A stretch of DNA of 9,437 bases from Candidatus Heimdallarchaeota archaeon (GTDB taxonomy: Archaea > Asgardarchaeota > Heimdallarchaeia > Heimdallarchaeales > Heimdallarchaeaceae), in NCBI GenBank assembly GCA_016839875.1, contig JAEOTK010000411.1, positions 1-9,437 of the forward strand. Reading direction: 5' to 3'. The position numbers were made by a program, and so were the translations under genes. Below the pieces are notes generated by a model. That model did no database searches. It saw only the letters and a program-made list of their open reading frames with translations, and was not told where the DNA came from. Positions 1 to 6,690 of this stretch are shown piece after piece. Every line of letters begins with the position of its first letter. The first letter of the stretch is position 1.

Positions 1-1331
1 ATACTTTGTGCAAAAGTCATATTCTGATAATCATTTGTTAAATTATAACCAGGCAGATATTCCTCTCCCATGTACGCTAGACTAAGATAGGAATTAAAAA
101 GAAGAACAACAATGAGTAATGTCTTCCAAACCTTGCTTAATTTTCCGAATAATTCAGTTATTGCCAAAAAACCAAGAAAACTTACAAAGATGAGCGTAAA
201 AACAAAAGTTCGAGGTGCAACCCAAGACAGTTCATGTTCTGTAGAACTGAACATAAGAGAAGAAACCACTGTAAAACCATAGAAACAAAAACCGAGAGCG
301 AAAAGAGCATATTTTACTCTATCTGGAAACAGTAATGCAACGGCACTTAGAATAAAAAGAATAACTAATTCAGCGGAAATATGCCATGAAGGTAAGCTTG
401 TAGTATATATGAATAATCCAATTATTTCAGTTATGATAACTGCTCCTATAGTTACGATAATTGAGATTTTAGCAACTTTATTTTTTGAGAAGAAATTAGA
501 AATCCTATCACCATATCTTATTCGAATCAAATATCCAATTAAAGTAATAATAACCCATAACACAAGGAGAGAGAAGGAATTTTTGATGAAAATATTGTAT
601 AGGGTTTCATAAGTTTCATTACGAGTAAAATACAAATTTACTATATTGAATTCTTGCGAGTTGAGTATAGTTCTAACAATCAAAACCGCAGGAACCGCAT
701 AAACAAGTGATAAAATAGATTTGTAATTGATAGCAAAAAAGATACTTGAGAAAAGGATAACTGGAAGCAGAAAAACTGCAGAAAGATGATGAATTTTCAT
801 GGTCACTATAGCGAGGAAGCCTGCAACTATTTGTGCACGGAAACTCTCTGGTTTACACAAATAAAGGTATAAACACAAACTAAACAGACCTATACCCAAC
901 GAATTTGGTCTTCCTATGAACATCTGTATTCCAATAATTGCTGGATACAGTAAGACAAGAGCTAAATATTGAATTCCAAAATCGTTTGGGATATATCCTT
1001 TCTTCTTCTTTTCAACATGGCGAATGAAAGCTATGACTGAAAGATCAAAGAGCAAAATTGGAATAACTACACTCACTAATTCATATATTAGCTCAGCTTT
1101 TAAACCAGTCAAAAAGGAGATAGCTGAAGTAAGTACATGTAATCCAACAAAATCATAATAAGAGGTAGCAACATCAACTCTAGTAATATTGTTGTTTGAT
1201 ATTATTGAATCAGCATGTTGCAGATGTATATACGAATCAAATCCAAACATTCCTACATTAAAATAAAGTATGAAGAAAATCAAAGTAATTTTTCCTATCA
1301 AAAGAGCAGGAATGAAGATGGATTTTTTCAA
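1..1331 (-). CDS. Multi-pass membrane protein, GT-C glycosyltransferase-like (partial, runs off left edge)
   Basis: Reading the minus strand gives an open frame with no stop from 1331 to the left edge (443 codons visible). It is overwhelmingly hydrophobic, with roughly 11-13 membrane helices, for example near residues 4-25, 85-104, 121-140, 183-200, 204-221, 251-269, 288-309, 318-334, 340-360, 374-393 and 402-420. After helix 1 there is a loop with FDSYIHLQHADSI (D32, H36) and then YYDFVGLHVLTSAISFLTGL. An acidic/His first loop followed by a 'GLH' helix is common in archaeal GT-C enzymes, which move sugars from polyprenyl-phosphate donors on the outer membrane face. The start is probably TTG at 1331: an in-frame TAG lies at 1371-1373, and the first ATG (1250) would remove helix 1. 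It lies 34 bases after bpsA in the same direction, so the two may be co-transcribed. The GT-C call is by motif feel only; a Wzy/ligase-like or unclassified membrane protein is possible. Confidence 0.75.
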   Translation of the reverse strand, partial: MKKSIFIPALLIGKITLIFFILYFNVGMFGFDSYIHLQHADSIISNNNITRVDVATSYYDFVGLHVLTSAISFLTGLKAELIYELVSVVIPILLFDLSVIAFIRHVEKKKKGYIPNDFGIQYLALVLLYPAIIGIQMFIGRPNSLGIGLFSLCLYLYLCKPESFRAQIVAGFLAIVTMKIHHLSAVFLLPVILFSSIFFAINYKSILSLVYAVPAVLIVRTILNSQEFNIVNLYFTRNETYETLYNIFIKNSFSLLVLWVIITLIGYLIRIRYGDRISNFFSKNKVAKISIIVTIGAVIITEIIGLFIYTTSLPSWHISAELVILFILSAVALLFPDRVKYALFALGFCFYGFTVVSSLMFSSTEHELSWVAPRTFVFTLIFVSFLGFLAITELFGKLSKVWKTLLIVVLLFNSYLSLAYMGEEYLPGYNLTNDYQNMTFAQS

Positions 1332-1365
1332 CTCAATTATTTTTAACAGTATTCTTCTAAATAAG

Positions 1366-2526
1366 TTATTCTATCTTTTTTTCTGACAATTTGTGGAATT
1401 TTTGGTTGTTACAGTTTTGACAACCTTCTTCCTTTAATTGCTCAATGGTTATGAAATCTCTACCTTTTCCTATTTCGATGGTTTCTGAACATTTAGTACA
1501 TTGATAGACACGGATTTTGGGGGTTATATCACCAGTATATATTGCCTCTTCAAAAACACCTGTAATTTGTGGAGTTATTGGAGGAATAGCTTCCAATCGA
1601 TATAATGTTGAAACTCCTCCAAGTTTTTGAGCTCCAATATATTGGTTGAATCTTGGTTTGATATCAGTGATTAAACAACCCATTTCAAGTAAATTCTTCT
1701 CAATTTTCAGTAATTCAATTGGAGGTTTTTTTGAAAAGGAGAGGTAAATAACACCAATTTTGTTTTTTGAAAGTAAATCAAGACCACGTGAAACAAACAA
1801 ACTACATCCACTTATGGTATATGGAGGGTCAGTTACAATACAATCGAAAATACCACTATAGTCATTAGAAATTGGTTTTCTGAAATCATGCTCAACAAAT
1901 TGAATATTCTTCCCTAGTTCCTTGTTTGCTAATTCTATAATGCTTTTAATTTTTGAATCAATATCAAAAACAACAATCTTTGAATCTTTATGAGCATATA
2001 ATGCTAGCGCAATACTTGTTAAATCACTATCTCCAATGAAAGCGAAATTTTTTCTAAAGAGATCATACTTATGACTCATAAATAGAACTCGTGCTAGATT
2101 TGTTTTTGGAGTTGCGAATGATTGATCTATCTGAGTTTTTGGTGATCCTCTCATTTTACAATATTTTCTCATAATTGCTAAAGATCTCTCATAGTATTGG
2201 TAGGGAAAGGAAACTCCAAGTTCTTTGCATTTGCTACAACTAAAATCCTCATTTAATCCACCCAGAGATTTCAAGACTTGTTCTCCTGTTTTAGTAAGTG
2301 TTGCTCCTTTCTTTGTCTTCTGAACCCATTTTACTTTCTCCAATTCGTTTCTTATTGCCACACATATTGGTATAGGAAAATTACTTTCTTGAGAGATAGT
2401 TTTAATCGATTGATCCTTGAATCTAGCAAAAACTGCTAAAACCTTTATCAAGCCATGTACTCCCTCTTTCAAATCAATATTGCTCTGTATGGTAGTCAAT
2501 GTTTCAAAGAATGGTTGATTATTCAT
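1366..2526 (-). CDS. bpsA: Branched-chain polyamine synthase (N4-bis(aminopropyl)spermidine synthase family)
   Basis: BpsA transfers aminopropyl groups from decarboxylated S-adenosylmethionine to the N4 atom of spermidine, giving branched polyamines that stabilise nucleic acids. From the Met at 2526 the protein is 386 aa. It has an N-terminal winged-helix region (about 20-85), CSKC (97-100), DQSFATPKTNLARVLFM, a Rossmann-like core with GDSDLTSIALAL (from 165), FDID (187-190), TDPPYT (233-237), and ITDIKPRFNQY. These match the order of motifs I recall for Thermococcus BpsA. A C-terminal CxxC (343/346) and CxxC (369/372) pair looks like a zinc ribbon. The longest frame starts at 2586, but a BRE/TATA-like box at 2549-2565 sits about 26 bases before the 2526 ATG and inside the extra 20 codons, so the shorter start is preferred. 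It is transcribed divergently from the decarboxylase. GDSD replaces the GDDD I remember for the family, so the exact product is uncertain. Confidence 0.87.
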   Translation of the reverse strand: MNNQPFFETLTTIQSNIDLKEGVHGLIKVLAVFARFKDQSIKTISQESNFPIPICVAIRNELEKVKWVQKTKKGATLTKTGEQVLKSLGGLNEDFSCSKCKELGVSFPYQYYERSLAIMRKYCKMRGSPKTQIDQSFATPKTNLARVLFMSHKYDLFRKNFAFIGDSDLTSIALALYAHKDSKIVVFDIDSKIKSIIELANKELGKNIQFVEHDFRKPISNDYSGIFDCIVTDPPYTISGCSLFVSRGLDLLSKNKIGVIYLSFSKKPPIELLKIEKNLLEMGCLITDIKPRFNQYIGAQKLGGVSTLYRLEAIPPITPQITGVFEEAIYTGDITPKIRVYQCTKCSETIEIGKGRDFITIEQLKEEGCQNCNNQKFHKLSEKKIE

Positions 2527-2548
2527 TATGATTTCAATATTATTACTA

Positions 2549-2565
2549 ATATAATACTTTTTCAA
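2549..2565 (-). promoter_or_regulatory. BRE/TATA-like promoter of bpsA
   Basis: On the minus strand the sequence reads TTGAAAAAGTATTATAT: a purine-rich BRE-like element followed by a TATA-like box. The TATA centre is about 26 bases before the ATG at 2526, the spacing expected if transcription begins at or next to the start codon (leaderless). It is the main reason for choosing the 2526 start over 2586. The local DNA is AT-rich, so a chance match is possible. Confidence 0.5.
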
Positions 2566-2591
2566 TTTTAAGACAAAACTTTTCAATTTTA
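2559..2591. repeat. Pair of 12-bp direct repeats, 21-bp spacing, candidate operator
   Basis: TTTTCAATTTTA occurs perfectly at 2559-2570 and again at 2580-2591, start to start 21 bp, close to two turns of B-DNA. The first copy overlaps the BRE-like element of the bpsA promoter. The second ends just before the BRE-like element of the decarboxylase promoter. A shorter related TTTCAAT occurs at 2532-2538. The position suggests an operator for a regulator acting on both divergent genes, but simple AT-richness could also give such repeats. Confidence 0.45.
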
Positions 2592-2592
2592 T

Positions 2593-2606
2593 CGAAAATT
2601 AATATC
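2593..2606 (+). promoter_or_regulatory. BRE/TATA-like promoter of the plus-strand cluster
   Basis: CGAAAATTAATATC combines a BRE-like CGAAAA with a TATA-like TTAATATC. Its centre is about 22 bases before the ATG at 2623, consistent with a leaderless or nearly leaderless transcript. No Shine-Dalgarno-like sequence precedes that ATG, whereas several downstream genes have one. This is the only promoter-like site I see for the whole plus-strand cluster. Confidence 0.5.
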
Positions 2607-2622
2607 TTAAGAGCGTAATAAC

Positions 2623-3912
2623 ATGGAAAATCTAGATTTCTTACAATTCTATCCTTACTTAACATACAAAGAAAAACACCTTCTTGTAGATGGTTTTCCC
2701 ATATCTAAATTTACGGAGAAACATGAAACACCATTCTTTGTCTTCTTACCAGAACGTTTGAAACATAACTTCGAAAAGATGAAGAATGAAATAAAAAAAC
2801 ATGTACCAAATACTCTAATTGCTTATGCCTTGAAAGCCAATTATCTTGGAAGAGTGTTGGACATATCAAATTCATTAGAATTGGGGGCAGAAGTGATGTC
2901 TCTCTTTGAATTGAAACTAGCTAAATTTGCTAACTTTCCATCAGATAGAATAATATTCAATGGTCCTGCTAAATCGTTAGAAGAACTTAATTTCGCTATT
3001 TCTGAAGGGATTGTACATCTTAATGTAGATTCTTTAAATGAATTAAAGACTATTGAGAAGATTGCTAAAAATAATGAAGTTGTTCAACCAATTACAATTA
3101 GAATTCACCCACAATTACGTGAGGAAACCGAAAAGAGATTGTTAATCAAGAAAAATAGTAAATTAGGTATTGATTTTTCCCGAGGAGTAAAATTATACGA
3201 ATTTGCAAAATCGAGTCCTCATCTTGATCCAGTTGGTGTTCATATTCATGTAGGTACAAATTTAGTAACACATGATTTCTATGAGGAACTCCTAGTTTTT
3301 CTAAACAATTACATCATTGAATTAGAAAACAAACTACAAATAGAAATTAAAGAGATTAACTTAGGAGGAGGGTTGGCTAGTTGCTCTTCATTGGCTCTAA
3401 ACAATTTTGATTTTATAAAACTGGGGGAACAAATAGCAAAAAACATTGATGACTATGAAAACAAGCTTTTCATTTTTGAACCAGGAAGATATCTAATTGA
3501 AGATAGTTTCATTGCAATCACTAAAACATTAAGATTGAAGAAATCATGGGGGAGGAAATGGGCTTTTACAGACATTGGTGCAAACTCATTGATACCTATG
3601 AGGTATACGTTATACAGAATAATTCCTGCAATTGATAAGGGGAAGGGCCAGTATACAAATGTAGGAGGTCCATTGTGTTTGCCAGTAGATGTCATATCCA
3701 ATGAAGCTGTTGATTTCGAAATTGAAGAGAATGATTTTCTTGTAATCTTGAACTGTGGTGCTTACACAATATCCATGAGTGAACAATTTGGATATCCCCG
3801 ACCAGCTATTTATGAACTTGAAAAGAATGGGATATTAAAATTAATTAAAACTGCAGATGATTTGAGTAAAATGGTTGAAGAAGAATTTCACTACAGGAAA
3901 ACTAGTGAATAG
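2623..3912 (+). CDS. Fold-type III PLP-dependent decarboxylase (LysA/ornithine decarboxylase superfamily, substrate unknown)
   Basis: A full-length (429 aa) alanine-racemase-fold decarboxylase, expected to be cytosolic and dimeric, removing the alpha-carboxyl of an amino acid through PLP. Visible landmarks are YALKAN with the PLP lysine K71, ELGAEVMS (86-93), SKLGID (179-184), HIHVGT (207-212), INLGGGLA (245-252), FEPGRY (285-290) for phosphate and PLP binding, GPLCLPVD (349-356) with the catalytic C352 given to the partner subunit, and CGAY (378-381). The start is well fixed: an in-frame TAA lies at 2608-2610 and 2623 is the only ATG after it. Classical diaminopimelate decarboxylases carry Cys-Glu-Ser here; this one has Cys-Leu-Pro, which argues against DAP and resembles the BtrK/exosortase-associated decarboxylases as I remember them. 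A polyamine role is also possible, given divergent bpsA. It heads the plus-strand cluster, 14 bases before the next gene. Confidence 0.9.
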   Translation: MENLDFLQFYPYLTYKEKHLLVDGFPISKFTEKHETPFFVFLPERLKHNFEKMKNEIKKHVPNTLIAYALKANYLGRVLDISNSLELGAEVMSLFELKLAKFANFPSDRIIFNGPAKSLEELNFAISEGIVHLNVDSLNELKTIEKIAKNNEVVQPITIRIHPQLREETEKRLLIKKNSKLGIDFSRGVKLYEFAKSSPHLDPVGVHIHVGTNLVTHDFYEELLVFLNNYIIELENKLQIEIKEINLGGGLASCSSLALNNFDFIKLGEQIAKNIDDYENKLFIFEPGRYLIEDSFIAITKTLRLKKSWGRKWAFTDIGANSLIPMRYTLYRIIPAIDKGKGQYTNVGGPLCLPVDVISNEAVDFEIEENDFLVILNCGAYTISMSEQFGYPRPAIYELEKNGILKLIKTADDLSKMVEEEFHYRKTSE

Positions 3913-3926
3913 AACAGGTATGCAAA

Positions 3927-4445
3927 ATGGTTGAAAATCTAGATGAAACTGAAATTTGTTCTAACATTTGTGGAAGTAAATGTTGTAGAAGTACTCCACC
4001 TGCTTTAACAACTAAAGATTTTGAAAGAATTGAAAAGATTACAGAAGAGAAAAACTGGTACACTAAATTATCTCAAAAAAACAAGGACACATTTGTGATC
4101 TCAAAAGGAGAAAAGTCAAACGATTGTATTTTTTTGTCTACAGACGGCACATGTAAAATATACGAAAATAGACCCCTTGACTGCAGACTCTTTCCCTTTT
4201 TCCTAAAAATAAAGAAAATTAGTGATACAGATTACAATCTAAAATGGTTGGTTTGGTACTGTCCATTGACAGAAGCTATTGGCATAGAAAATTTGAAAAC
4301 TAGAAGCAGATCTTTAATTGAATCTAAACTTTCGCAAAATCCAGAGGAGATTTTTGAATACCAAGAAGCTATGTATATATCTAGTGGATACAAGAGAAAA
4401 CACTTCTTAGTTGAAGAACGTTTAAAGATAGGAGAGAGTGATTAA
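3927..4445 (+). CDS. YkgJ-family cysteine-cluster protein
   Basis: A 172-aa soluble protein with the typical YkgJ (UPF0153, CxxxC...CC) pattern: C11, C15, C19 and C20 near the N-terminus, then C67, C76 in GTCKIYENRP, C86 in LDCRLFPF, and C112. Eight cysteines in this arrangement suggest a bound metal, Fe-S cluster or zinc; the biochemical role of stand-alone members is not established. Some relatives are fused or related to the flagellin lysine methylase FliB. The C-terminal half (about 120-172) is helical and charged, with no membrane segment. The ATG at 3927 is preceded by AGGT at 3916-3919, a weak ribosome-binding site. The gene is tightly placed between the decarboxylase (14 bases) and GT2 (5 bases), so it is likely co-translated with the glycan genes, but what it would do there is unknown. 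Confidence 0.88.
   Translation: MVENLDETEICSNICGSKCCRSTPPALTTKDFERIEKITEEKNWYTKLSQKNKDTFVISKGEKSNDCIFLSTDGTCKIYENRPLDCRLFPFFLKIKKISDTDYNLKWLVWYCPLTEAIGIENLKTRSRSLIESKLSQNPEEIFEYQEAMYISSGYKRKHFLVEERLKIGESD
4436..4442 (+). promoter_or_regulatory. Shine-Dalgarno-like site for GT2
   Basis: GAGTGAT matches the archaeal anti-Shine-Dalgarno complement GAGGTGAT with one G missing, 8 bases before the ATG at 4451. It overlaps the end of the YkgJ gene and supports translation from an internal position in a polycistronic message. Confidence 0.45.
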
Positions 4446-4450
4446 TACTA

Positions 4451-5449
4451 ATGAGCTCTATTTCCCTCATAATTCCAACATATAATAACGCTTCAACATT
4501 GAAAGAATGCTTGGAATCTATAAAGAAACAATCACTTCAACCTGATGAGATAATAATAGCTGATGGTCATTCGACAGATAAAACAGTAGAAATTGCAGAA
4601 AGTTACAAGTGTGTAATTGTCTATGAAGAAGGGGGAACACGAGCAGCTGCATGCAATGTTGCCCTAGGAGTAGCAAAAGGAGACATTACTGTTTTTACAG
4701 ATTCTGATGTCATAGCCAAAGAAGATTGGCTTGCTAATCTAATTGATGGTTTCAAAATCCAACATAATGTTAATGTTGCCTGCATAACTGGTCCAAATAT
4801 AGAGTATCCAAATGAGAGTTTATTTGGAAAAGCTGTCAGTGCTGTTTATAATACATTTCTAGGAGGGAGCTGGTCAGAACAAGTAAAAAGTATATTCAAG
4901 AAAGAAGAAAGATATGTTCAAAGTGCTGCTGGATGCAATGCTGCTTACAAACGAGAAGCTTTGAACGAGGTTCTTCCTTTTAATGAAGATCTACTCACTG
5001 CAGAGGACACAGATATAAATTTTAGACTAATTGAGAAAGGATATTTCCTTTATTTCAATCCTGAAGCCATTGTCTACCATCAACGTCCTCAGACTCATAA
5101 ATCATTTAGGAAGAAATCAATGAAATATGCTATAGGCAAAATTCAATTCTTTCGAACACATAAAACAGGTTTAGAGTTATGGCACTTACTCCCCCCACTT
5201 TACTTCCTAACAAGCCTTTTTATTCTACTTTCTTTATTTGCGAACGTCTGGATAGGATTAGGTCTCGCAGGATATATTGCACTTTATCTGTTAGTTATTA
5301 TACTCACATCGATTGTACAAGCAATCAGATTTAAACAATGGAAATACCTCTTCTTACTACCATTAATGTTCGTTGAAGGTCATGTTTCTTGGAGTATTGG
5401 CATTCTCAAAGAAATCTTTACTGTAAGAAAAGGAGAGAATAAGGAATGA
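4451..5449 (+). CDS. Family 2 glycosyltransferase with C-terminal membrane helices
   Basis: A GT-A fold inverting glycosyltransferase. It opens with SLIIPTYNNASTLKECLESI, typical of GT2, followed by IIADGHSTDKT with the nucleotide-binding D38, the metal-binding DSD at 84-86 (FTDSDVI), GCNAAYKREAL (161-171) and the acidic EDTD (185-188) that usually carries the catalytic base. Three hydrophobic segments follow (about 246-263, 266-290, 298-316) and would anchor it in the membrane with the catalytic domain in the cytoplasm. It probably adds a sugar from a nucleotide donor to a polyprenyl-phosphate or a lipid-linked glycan; neither donor nor acceptor can be read from the sequence. The 332-aa length is normal for this architecture. 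It overlaps the next GT4 gene by four bases (ATGA), which implies translational coupling. Confidence 0.92.
   Translation: MSSISLIIPTYNNASTLKECLESIKKQSLQPDEIIIADGHSTDKTVEIAESYKCVIVYEEGGTRAAACNVALGVAKGDITVFTDSDVIAKEDWLANLIDGFKIQHNVNVACITGPNIEYPNESLFGKAVSAVYNTFLGGSWSEQVKSIFKKEERYVQSAAGCNAAYKREALNEVLPFNEDLLTAEDTDINFRLIEKGYFLYFNPEAIVYHQRPQTHKSFRKKSMKYAIGKIQFFRTHKTGLELWHLLPPLYFLTSLFILLSLFANVWIGLGLAGYIALYLLVIILTSIVQAIRFKQWKYLFLLPLMFVEGHVSWSIGILKEIFTVRKGENKE
5432..5435 (+). promoter_or_regulatory. Ribosome-binding site for the first GT4
   Basis: GGAG lies 10 bases before the ATG at 5446, inside the end of the GT2 gene. With the ATGA overlap it supports coupled translation of the two glycosyltransferases and supports the 5446 start. 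Confidence 0.55.
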
Positions 5450-6666
5450 CACTGAACATTGCTATGTTGTTTGAGCTTGGTCCTGATGACAACTCAAGAA
5501 TAGGTGGAGGTGTGGAACTTCATGCTACAAACCTGTCGAAAGAACTTGTAAGAAGAGGACATAAAGTAACATATCTTACAGGTGCTATTCCTGAATGCGA
5601 AAGTAGAACAACTATTGACAACCTAAACATTAAACGAGTTGATCTACTTTCCCTTATCAAAAAATCATACAAAGCGCAACAACTTAATTTTAAAAGACAA
5701 ATATTATTCTTGATTAAAACAACACTCTCTAGACACAAGAAGATTGTTGAAAACGAGGATTTTGATATCTATCATGGTCATATTTATTCAGCGGGTTTGG
5801 CAGCACATTCACTTTCAAAAAAACAAAACGCAGCTAGTATTAATACAATCCATGGTTCTTATTACAAATACTGGAATCAACTAACTAGGAATAAACTTAC
5901 AGCAACTTTTTTTAGAAGTATGGAAAGACGTCTTGCTCCATATCTAGCAAAAAAGAGTACCTACCAAATCCATACAGATTTTGACTTTGCAGATACAGTT
6001 AGAAAATGGTGTAAACCTAAAACTCAGAAGAAGATTATTACTGTTTTAAATGGTGTAGACATAAAGAAGTTCAAGCCTGACAGAAAACCACACTCTGAAT
6101 TATCTGGTAAAAAAGGCCCAATAATTATGACAACTAGACGATTAGTAACAAAAAATGGTGTAATCTTTCTTGTTAGAAGCTTTAAAAGTATATTAAAGAA
6201 GTTCCCTGAAGCTGAATTAATCATAATTGGAGATGGTCCTGAAAAGCATACAATAGAAAACGAAATTCAGAAGCTAAAAATTAATTCTAGAACGCATCTT
6301 ATAGGAATGATTACCAATGATCAAATTCCCTCATATCTTGCAGCTGCAGATATCATTGTTGTCCCTAGTATAGTTGAAGCGTCTAGTATCAGTGTTTTAG
6401 AAGCTATGGCAATGAAAAAACCTATTGTAGCATCAGATATACCTGGAATTAGAGAGATTACTAATTATGGAAAGAACTGCAAACTGGTATCGCCTATGAA
6501 TTCCAAAGAGCTAGCATCTGGGATTAGCAGTCTATTAAATGATAATAAGAAATCTAATGAAATTGCTAGCTTAGGTTATGAAGAGATATTGAAGAAGTAT
6601 ACTTGGGAGAAGAAAGCTAAAGAAATAGAAGAAATATATTATAAGGCACTGGAAAAAAAAGAATAA
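5446..6666 (+). CDS. Family 4 glycosyltransferase (GT-B fold)
   Basis: A 406-aa retaining glycosyltransferase of the GT4 type, cytosolic or membrane-associated, using a nucleotide-sugar donor. The N-terminal acceptor domain starts NIAMLFELGPDDN and carries the glycine-rich GGGVELH (20-26) and TIHG with H136. The C-terminal donor domain has LNGVD (201-205), TTRRLVTKNG (229-238) with the Arg and Lys that contact the donor phosphates, IGDGP (261-265), and the EX7E motif E311/E319 in EASSISVLEAMA. There are no transmembrane segments. The ATG overlaps the GT2 stop. A run of eight A at 6653-6660 sits just before the stop and encodes EKKE. Its partner is probably the same lipid-linked glycan that GT2 works on; the sugar is unknown. 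Confidence 0.93.
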   Translation: MTLNIAMLFELGPDDNSRIGGGVELHATNLSKELVRRGHKVTYLTGAIPECESRTTIDNLNIKRVDLLSLIKKSYKAQQLNFKRQILFLIKTTLSRHKKIVENEDFDIYHGHIYSAGLAAHSLSKKQNAASINTIHGSYYKYWNQLTRNKLTATFFRSMERRLAPYLAKKSTYQIHTDFDFADTVRKWCKPKTQKKIITVLNGVDIKKFKPDRKPHSELSGKKGPIIMTTRRLVTKNGVIFLVRSFKSILKKFPEAELIIIGDGPEKHTIENEIQKLKINSRTHLIGMITNDQIPSYLAAADIIVVPSIVEASSISVLEAMAMKKPIVASDIPGIREITNYGKNCKLVSPMNSKELASGISSLLNDNKKSNEIASLGYEEILKKYTWEKKAKEIEEIYYKALEKKE

Positions 6667-6690
6667 TTCACTAAAGCAAATCGAGATAAA

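Noticed and set aside
409..612. Plus-strand open frame of 67 codons
   Set aside because: It lies antisense to the large membrane-protein frame, has no family features and is a shadow of its hydrophobic codons.
3453..3701. Minus-strand open frame inside the decarboxylase gene
   Set aside because: It is antisense to the EPGR and GPLC active-site region of a clear enzyme and has no ribosome-binding site or domain.
2626..3944. Shared 12-base string GAAAATCTAGAT at the starts of the decarboxylase (2626) and YkgJ (3933) genes
   Set aside because: Both encode Glu-Asn-Leu-Asp after the start; short and AT-rich, most likely coincidence rather than a repeat element or duplicated leader.
6653..6660. 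Run of eight A at the end of the first GT4 gene as a frameshift site
   Set aside because: The gene is complete with normal C-terminal length and the stop follows within two codons; no downstream frame appears to be joined by slippage.
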